Origin: Streptomyces iakyrus
GTDB taxonomy: Bacteria; Actinomycetota; Actinomycetes; Streptomycetales; Streptomycetaceae
Assembly (NCBI RefSeq): GCF_000717055.1
Contig: NZ_JNXI01000004.1
Span: 248,001-312,000, forward strand
Direction of reading: 5' to 3'
Length of the DNA stretch: 64,000 nucleotides
Shown here: in pieces, positions 59,333 to 64,000 of the stretch
How positions within the stretch are numbered: the first letter of the stretch is position 1
Layout: every line of letters starts with the position of its first letter
Program-made: the position numbers and the translations under genes
The notes under the pieces: model-generated
The model's input: only the letters and a program-made list of their open reading frames with translations
Told to the model about the DNA's origin: nothing
Databases searched by the model: none

Positions 59333-60103
59333 TCAGTCGCGGGGGTTGCGGCGCAGCAGGTACGTGTCCATGATCCAGCCCTTGCGGTCCCGGGCCTCGG
59401 CCCGCAGCCGCTCGATGCGGGGGGCCGCCTCGGCGATCGGGCCGGAGGCGAGGATCTCGTCCGGGGTGCCGATGTAGGCGCCCCAGTAGATGTCGACGTC
59501 CTCCTGCGCGTACTGCCGGAACGTCTGGTGGGCGTCCAGCATCACCACCACGTCGTCCACGCCCTCCGGGAAGCCCTCCGCCAGCCGCCGGCCGGTGGTG
59601 ATCTGCACCGGCCGGGCCACCCGGTTGAGGCCCGTGCGGTGCCGGGCGACGAGCGCCGAGACGCTGCTGATGCCGGGCACGACGTCGTAGTCGAACGCCA
59701 CGGCGCCCCGCTCCAGCACCTCCTCCAGGATCCCCAGCGTGCTGTCGTACAGCGACGGGTCGCCCCACACCAGGAACGCGCCGGTCTGCTCCTCGCCGAG
59801 TTCCTCGGTGATCAGCCGCTCGTAGATGTCGGCGCGGGCGCTGCGCCAGTCCCCGACGGCGGGGGAGTAGGCCGCGCCGCCGGCGCTCCGGTCCCGCTCG
59901 GGGTCGCGCGCCTCGACGACGCGGTACGTCCCCTCGGGTACGTGCGCGTCGAGCATGTCCCGGCGCAGCGCGGTGAGATCCGCCTTCACCTCGCCCTTCT
60001 CCAGGATGAAGAACACGTCCGTGCTTCGCAGCGCCCTGACCGCCTGGAGGGTGAGCTGGTCGGGGTCGCCCGCGCCGATACCGATGACATGAATCTTTCG
60101 CAC
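59333..60103 (-). CDS. cobF: Precorrin-6A synthase (deacetylating)
   Basis: A 256-residue SAM-dependent methyltransferase of the corrin family. I-H-V-I-G-I-G-A-G-D-P starts at residue 4, G-D-P-S-L-Y-D-S is the SAM loop, and the V-P-G-I-S-S-V-S-A motif follows. It methylates precorrin-5 at C-1 with loss of acetate, giving precorrin-6A. GTG 60103 puts the first motif at the N-terminus; the frame extends to 60376 without start signals. With cobK it provides two consecutive steps of aerobic B12 synthesis. Confidence 0.92.
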   Translation of the reverse strand: MRKIHVIGIGAGDPDQLTLQAVRALRSTDVFFILEKGEVKADLTALRRDMLDAHVPEGTYRVVEARDPERDRSAGGAAYSPAVGDWRSARADIYERLITEELGEEQTGAFLVWGDPSLYDSTLGILEEVLERGAVAFDYDVVPGISSVSALVARHRTGLNRVARPVQITTGRRLAEGFPEGVDDVVVMLDAHQTFRQYAQEDVDIYWGAYIGTPDEILASGPIAEAAPRIERLRAEARDRKGWIMDTYLLRRNPRD

Positions 60104-60197
60104 GGCCCGAGTCTGCCGCACCCGGATCCGGACGGTTACACCGAGGTCGGCGTCCCGCCCCCAGGGAGTTGGCGAGACGAGCGTCCGTCGCCGCAGC

Positions 60198-60737
60198 TCA
60201 GCGCCCGGCCGCCGGACCCCGCAGCCGAGGCGCCCGCGCCCCAGCGTCGACCGGCCGGCCGGTTCGTTCCACGTCCCCGGCCAGCTCCCGCGCCCACGCG
60301 GCCACACCCACGACGTCGATCCCGTGCGGCCGGTCCTGCCCGGCCGCGGACACCCACGCCTCGGCCGCCCCTGCACCGCGCCGCAGCAGCCGGGCCCCGC
60401 CCGTCAGATTCCCCCGGGCGGTGTGCGTGAGCCCCACGGCGAGCTGGGCGAGCCCCCGCCACAGCTCGCGCTCCTCGCCGGGCCCCGACTTCCACGCGTC
60501 CTCGAACACCTCGTGCGCATGGAACGGCTTGCCCTCGTCCAGCAGCCGCTGCGCTTCCACGACGGTCTCCTCCGGGGTGCGGACGACGCCCTCGGGCTGC
60601 CGGGGCACACCGTCCGCGCCGTACGGCAGGGGCCGCCCGAGGCCGTCCCGGGGCCGGGCGTTGCGCGCCCGCCCCTCGCTGTCGCGGTCCCGTGCGTCCC
60701 CCGGCCGGTCCGGGGAGGTCTCTCCTGTGCTGCCCAT
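60198..60737 (-). CDS. DUF309 protein
   Basis: A 179-residue protein with a DUF309 core (about residues 60-150): E-E-A-Q-R-L-L-D-E-G, H-A-H-E-V-F-E-D-A-W-K, and L-A-Q-L-A-V-G-L-T-H. The conserved H-x-x-E/F-E-x-x-W motif may bind a metal. The first 55 residues are Arg/Gly/Asp-rich and probably disordered; a later start is possible. Function is not known. It lies 98 bases from the second tRNA-Pro, divergent from it. Confidence 0.75.
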   Translation of the reverse strand: MGSTGETSPDRPGDARDRDSEGRARNARPRDGLGRPLPYGADGVPRQPEGVVRTPEETVVEAQRLLDEGKPFHAHEVFEDAWKSGPGEERELWRGLAQLAVGLTHTARGNLTGGARLLRRGAGAAEAWVSAAGQDRPHGIDVVGVAAWARELAGDVERTGRPVDAGARAPRLRGPAAGR

Positions 60738-60835
60738 ACGCCGATTGTCCCGCCCGGCCCGCTTTCGGCGCGGCCAGGGGTGTGGGGTAAAGTGCTGTTC
60801 GCGCGATCACGCGGCTCACCGCGGGTGGCGCGCAC

Positions 60836-60909
<74 letters not shown>

Positions 60910-60916
60910 CGGTGTG

Positions 60917-60950
60917 AAGGGTCCCGCAGGCCGATGCCTGCGGGACCCTT
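60917..60950 (+). terminator. Terminator hairpin after the second tRNA-Pro
   Basis: AAGGGTCCCGCAGGC (60917-60931) and GCCTGCGGGACCCTT (60936-60950) form a 15-bp stem with a 4-base loop CGAT, followed by TCGT. Confidence 0.9.
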
Positions 60951-61061
60951 TCGTCGTGCGTACACGATGCGCCTGTGCGTACGCCCTTGACCTCAAGAGC
61001 ACTCCAAGCTGAAGACTCCCCTGCGTGCCCCGGACCCGGGGCCCGCCGGAGGGAGACGCCC

Positions 61062-62045
61062 ATGAAGTACCGCACGATCGGCACGAACCCCACGACCCGC
61101 CGCGAGGTGAGTGTCCTCGCGCTCGGCGCGATGCTGTTCGGCTCGGTGACGGACGAAGCGACGTCCTTCGCCGTGCTCGACCGTTACGTCGAAGCCGGCG
61201 GGAACTTCATCGACACGTCCGACAACTACGCGTTCTGGACCGACGGCGGCCAGGGCGGCCAGAGCGAGGAACTCCTCGGCCGCTGGCGGCGCAGCCGCGG
61301 CATCGGCGACGAGATCGTCGTCGCGACCAAGCTCGGCGCCCGCCCCCTGGCCCCCGGCACCGGGTACACCGACAACCCCGAGGGCCTGTCCGCCAAGGTC
61401 GTGCGCGAATCCGCCGAGCGCAGCCGGGAACGGCTCGGCCTGGAGAAGCTGGACCTGTTGTACGCGCACATAGAGGACCACACCGTCCCGCTCCAGGAGA
61501 CCGTCGAGGCCTTCGCCGCCCTGGTCGCCGACGGCACCGCCGGACTGCTCGGCGTGAGCAACCACGCCGTCTGGCGTGTGGAGCGGGCCCGGGCCCTGGC
61601 CGCTGCGGCCGGACTGCCCGGCTACGAGGTCCTCCAGTACGCGCACACCCACCTGCGCCCCCGCTCCGACGTCCCAGACGCCCTGTTCCCGGACGGCAGC
61701 CTCGGCCACGCCGGCCCCGACCTGCTCGGTTACCTGAGGGCCGAGCCCGGCCTGACCCTGGTGGCGTACTCCCCGCTGCTGAGGGGGGCCTACACCCGCC
61801 CGGAGCGCCTGCCCGCCGACTTCGACCACCCCGGCACCCCGGCCCGGCTGGCCGCACTGCGCGACGTGGCCCGGGAGACGGGCGCGACCCTCAACCAGGT
61901 CGTGCTCGCCTGGCAGATCGGCGGTGAACTGCCCGTCCTGCCGCTGGCCGGGGTCTCCTCCGTCGCACAGCTGGAGGAGAACCTGGCAGCGGTGGACCTG
62001 GAGCTGACCCCGGAGCAGCGCGCCCGGCTGGACGCGGCGCACTGA
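61062..62045 (+). CDS. Aldo/keto reductase
   Basis: A 327-residue aldo/keto reductase TIM barrel. G-A-M-L-F-G and N-F-I-D-T-S-D-N-Y contain the catalytic Asp and Tyr; the Lys is in V-A-T-K-L-G, and the His in Y-A-H-I-E-D. NADPH-binding segments G-V-S-N-H and L-P-L-A-G-V follow. It reduces an aldehyde or ketone with NADPH. ATG 61062 follows GGAGGGAGACG. It is the first gene after the second tRNA; the DUF427 gene lies 56 bases downstream in the same direction. Confidence 0.9.
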   Translation: MKYRTIGTNPTTRREVSVLALGAMLFGSVTDEATSFAVLDRYVEAGGNFIDTSDNYAFWTDGGQGGQSEELLGRWRRSRGIGDEIVVATKLGARPLAPGTGYTDNPEGLSAKVVRESAERSRERLGLEKLDLLYAHIEDHTVPLQETVEAFAALVADGTAGLLGVSNHAVWRVERARALAAAAGLPGYEVLQYAHTHLRPRSDVPDALFPDGSLGHAGPDLLGYLRAEPGLTLVAYSPLLRGAYTRPERLPADFDHPGTPARLAALRDVARETGATLNQVVLAWQIGGELPVLPLAGVSSVAQLEENLAAVDLELTPEQRARLDAAH

Positions 62046-62101
62046 CACCGTGGGACCGTGGAGGGGAACGGCACACCGGACCTCCGGAAGGAGCACCGGC
62101 C

Positions 62102-62926
62102 ATGACCACCCACCCGGCCCACCCTGCCGCCGGCTCGATCAGGACCACCCCGGAAGGCCTCTTGTGGGAACCCAGCGAGCGCTGGGTGCGCGGCCGCAAG
62201 GGCGACGTCACGGTCGTCGACAGCCGGCACCCGGTGCTCGTCTGGGAGCCCCGACTGCCCGTCCCGCAGTACGTCTTCCCCCGCGAGGACGTCCGCACGG
62301 ACCTCCTCCGCCCGGCCGAGAACCCGCCCACGGGCGCCCACACCGGCTCCCGGATCTTCTACGACCTCGACGCCGACGGCGAGGTGCGCCGGAACGCGGC
62401 CTGGACGTTCCCCGCCGACGACCTGGCCGGCCACATCGCCTTCGAGTGGTTCCTGCGCACCGACACAGGCCTCGACCACTGGTACGAGGAGGACGAGGAG
62501 ATCTTCATCCACCCCCGTGACCCGCACAAGCGCGTCGACGCGCTGCCCAGCAGCCGGCACGTGCGGGTGGAGATCGACGGGCAGGTCGTCGCGGACAGCC
62601 ACGACCCCGTCCTGCTCTTCGAGACCTCGCTGCCCACCCGCTACTACCTGCCCCGCGAGGACGTCCGCCTCGACCTGTTCGACGCCACCGACCACCACAC
62701 CGGATGCCCCTACAAGGGCACCGCCTCGTACTGGTCCTGGCGCGGCGGGGCCGATGTGCCGCCCAACCTCGTGTGGACCTATCCCGAGCCGCTGCCCGCG
62801 GTGGCGGTGATCCAGGGGCGCGTGGCCTTCTTCAACGAGGTCGTCGACATCACGCTGGACGGCGAGCGCCTGGAACGCCCGGACACCCCGTTCAGCCGGA
62901 TGCTGCGGAGGCGGAGCCGCTCGTGA
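62102..62926 (+). CDS. Protein with two DUF427 domains
   Basis: A 274-residue protein made of two DUF427 units: V-V-D-S-R-H-P-V-L-V-W-E and Y-V-F-P-R-E-D-V in the first half, V-V-A-D-S-H-D-P-V-L-L-F-E and Y-Y-L-P-R-E-D-V in the second, followed by C-P-Y-K-G. This small beta-barrel family is common in actinobacteria and may bind or hydrolyse a small ligand, but no catalytic function is agreed. ATG 62102 follows GGAAGGAG. It is likely transcribed with the aldo/keto reductase. Confidence 0.85.
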   Translation: MTTHPAHPAAGSIRTTPEGLLWEPSERWVRGRKGDVTVVDSRHPVLVWEPRLPVPQYVFPREDVRTDLLRPAENPPTGAHTGSRIFYDLDADGEVRRNAAWTFPADDLAGHIAFEWFLRTDTGLDHWYEEDEEIFIHPRDPHKRVDALPSSRHVRVEIDGQVVADSHDPVLLFETSLPTRYYLPREDVRLDLFDATDHHTGCPYKGTASYWSWRGGADVPPNLVWTYPEPLPAVAVIQGRVAFFNEVVDITLDGERLERPDTPFSRMLRRRSRS

Positions 62927-62951
62927 AGCTGCCGAGGAGAGGGGCCACCGC

Positions 62952-63737
62952 TTACGGCCGCACCAGCAACTGGAAGTCGAACGTGTAGAGCGAGGCCCGG
63001 TAGATGTGCGTTCCGTACTCGACCGGGCGCCCCGTGTCGTCGTACGCCGTGCGCTGCATGGTGAGCAGCGCCGCTCCCTCCTCCTCGTCCAGGCGGGACG
63101 CCTCCCGGGCGGTGGCCGCGCGGGCGCCGACCGTCTGGCGGGCGCTGTGCAGCGTGATGCCCGCCGAGCGCATCATGCGGTACAGGCCGGTCGACTCCAG
63201 GCGGGCGCTGTCGAGGTCGAGCAGGGGCACCGGCAGGTAGTTGCACAGCAGCGCCACCGGCCGGCCGTGCGTGCGGCGCAGCCGGTCCAGGACGGTCACC
63301 TCGCTGCCCTCCGGCACCCCCAGGGCGGCGGCAACGTCGCAGGCGGCCGGGACGACCTCGTTGCGCACGACCTCGGTGGTCGGCCCCTGCCCGGCCGTCT
63401 CCAGGTCGTCGTAGAGGCTGCTCAGTTCCAGTGGGCGTCTGACTTGGCTGTGCACCACCTGCGTGCCCACCCCGCGCCGCCGGACCAGCAGCCCCTTGTC
63501 GACGAGGGACTGGATGGCCTGGCGGACGGTGGGGCGGGACAGCCCGAGGCGCACGGACAGGTCCACCTCGTTGCCCAGGAGGTTCCCCGGGGCGAGGACC
63601 CCGTGCCCGATCGCCGCCTCCAGCTGCTGCGCGAGCTGGTGGTAGAGCGGCACGGGACTGCCCCGGTCCAGGGCGAAGTCCAGTGAGCTGAGCGCAGGGG
63701 CGGCCGTGGTGCGGGCCCGGTCACCGGTCTTCGCCAT
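62952..63737 (-). CDS. GntR-family regulator (HutC/IolR-type)
   Basis: A 261-residue regulator. The winged HTH (about 20-95) has P-L-Y-H-Q-L-A-Q-Q-L, G-L-S-R-P-T-V-R-Q-A-I and L-V-R-R-R-G-V-G-T-Q-V; the C-terminal UTRA ligand domain (110-255) has F-D-F-Q at its end. It lies 22 bases upstream of the mmsA/iolA fragment's start-distal end on the same strand, so it may control the inositol genes that I expect beyond the window, as IolR does in Streptomyces. Confidence 0.88.
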   Translation of the reverse strand: MAKTGDRARTTAAPALSSLDFALDRGSPVPLYHQLAQQLEAAIGHGVLAPGNLLGNEVDLSVRLGLSRPTVRQAIQSLVDKGLLVRRRGVGTQVVHSQVRRPLELSSLYDDLETAGQGPTTEVVRNEVVPAACDVAAALGVPEGSEVTVLDRLRRTHGRPVALLCNYLPVPLLDLDSARLESTGLYRMMRSAGITLHSARQTVGARAATAREASRLDEEEGAALLTMQRTAYDDTGRPVEYGTHIYRASLYTFDFQLLVRP

Positions 63738-63759
63738 GGATGAACCCCCCTTACGGGTG

Positions 63760-64000
63760 TCAGGAGTTGCTCGGGAAGCCGAGGTTGATACCGCCGTCGG
63801 AGGGGTCCGGCCAGCGGGTGGTGATGACCTTGCCCTGCGTGTAGAAGGCGATGCCGTCGTTGCCGTAGATGTGCAGGTCGCCGAAGAGGGAGTCCTTCCA
63901 GCCGCCGAAGGAGTGGTAGCCGACGGGGACCGGGATCGGCACGTTCACGCCGACCATGCCGGCCTTGACCTCCAGCTGGAAGCGGCGGGCCGCGCCGCCG
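63760..64000 (-). CDS. mmsA: Methylmalonate-semialdehyde dehydrogenase, C-terminal end (gene continues outside window)
   Basis: Only the last 79 residues are visible, read toward 63760 (A-A-R-R-F-Q-L-E-V-K-A-G-M-V-G-V-N-V-P-I-P-V-P, then H-S-F-G-G-W-K-D-S-L-F-G-D and Y-T-Q-G-K-V-I-T-T-R-W-P). These are the signature of MmsA/IolA, a CoA-acylating aldehyde dehydrogenase in valine and myo-inositol degradation. Its neighbour, a GntR regulator, supports the inositol role (iolA). The start lies beyond the window. Confidence 0.93.
   Translation of the reverse strand, partial: GGAARRFQLEVKAGMVGVNVPIPVPVGYHSFGGWKDSLFGDLHIYGNDGIAFYTQGKVITTRWPDPSDGGINLGFPSNS

Overview
The window is high-GC DNA with GTG starts, stop/start overlaps and gene families typical of Streptomyces: a conservon, a Wbl protein, XRE-cupin regulators, a c-di-AMP riboswitch ahead of a LysM/M23 peptidase, and a complete hopanoid operon. 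I identify it as a Streptomyces chromosome segment. The gene content resembles the S. coelicolor stretch that runs from the hopanoid genes through tdh/kbl to the iol cluster; that comparison is from memory, not a search.

Layout. 1-2.3 kb: the end of a glycosyltransferase and a two-gene TagGH-type ABC exporter. 2.7-15.3 kb: the hopanoid operon (hpnC, hpnD, a 63-aa ORF, hpnE, prenyl synthase, shc, hpnG, hpnH, ispG, dxs, hpnO), in which ispG is broken by an internal deletion of about 190 nt with a frameshift. 15.3-31.3 kb: an XRE-cupin/DUF6126 pair behind a doubled TTGCC-N5-GGCAA palindrome, a tyrosine phosphatase, a GH36 alpha-galactosidase, the riboswitch and cell-wall peptidase, a Tat-exported DUF6250 protein, a GDSL esterase, a TetR gene whose 3' end is reiterated downstream, an amino-acid dehydrogenase, an MBL-fold hydrolase and a cvnA-B-C-D conservon followed by a GAF gene. 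31.5-37.9 kb: the threonine-to-glycine genes tdh-kbl, a LysR, an XRE-GNAT pair, an MmcQ/YjbR protein and a split transketolase behind a SoxR/MerR-like promoter.

Two identical tRNA-Pro(GGG) genes in the same orientation (38.0 and 60.8 kb) bracket 22.7 kb that looks more plastic. It holds a MASE1 protein whose ORF runs into the first tRNA, a SpoIIE-type phosphatase, an amidohydrolase/glutamine synthetase pair (a split FluG), a frameshifted response regulator, a scar joining truncated DUF4333 and histidine-kinase fragments, an N-terminally truncated thiolase, a wbl-dps pair, cobK/cobF, and a compact operon (M24 hydrolase, ThDP E1 alpha and beta, amidohydrolase, bicupin, SDR) under an XRE-cupin regulator. 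That operon matches no pathway I know, and three of its enzymes carry substitutions at positions that are usually catalytic or metal-binding; it is my best candidate for an undescribed system. After the second tRNA come an aldo/keto reductase, a double DUF427 protein, a GntR regulator and the 3' end of mmsA/iolA, probably the edge of a myo-inositol cluster.

The genes fit together as a saprophytic actinomycete's accessory metabolism: isoprenoid supply (dxs, ispG) is co-transcribed with squalene and hopanoid synthesis; cell-wall remodelling is placed under c-di-AMP; and several small catabolic units each sit beside their own regulator. All calls come from reading the sequence; no database search was run.
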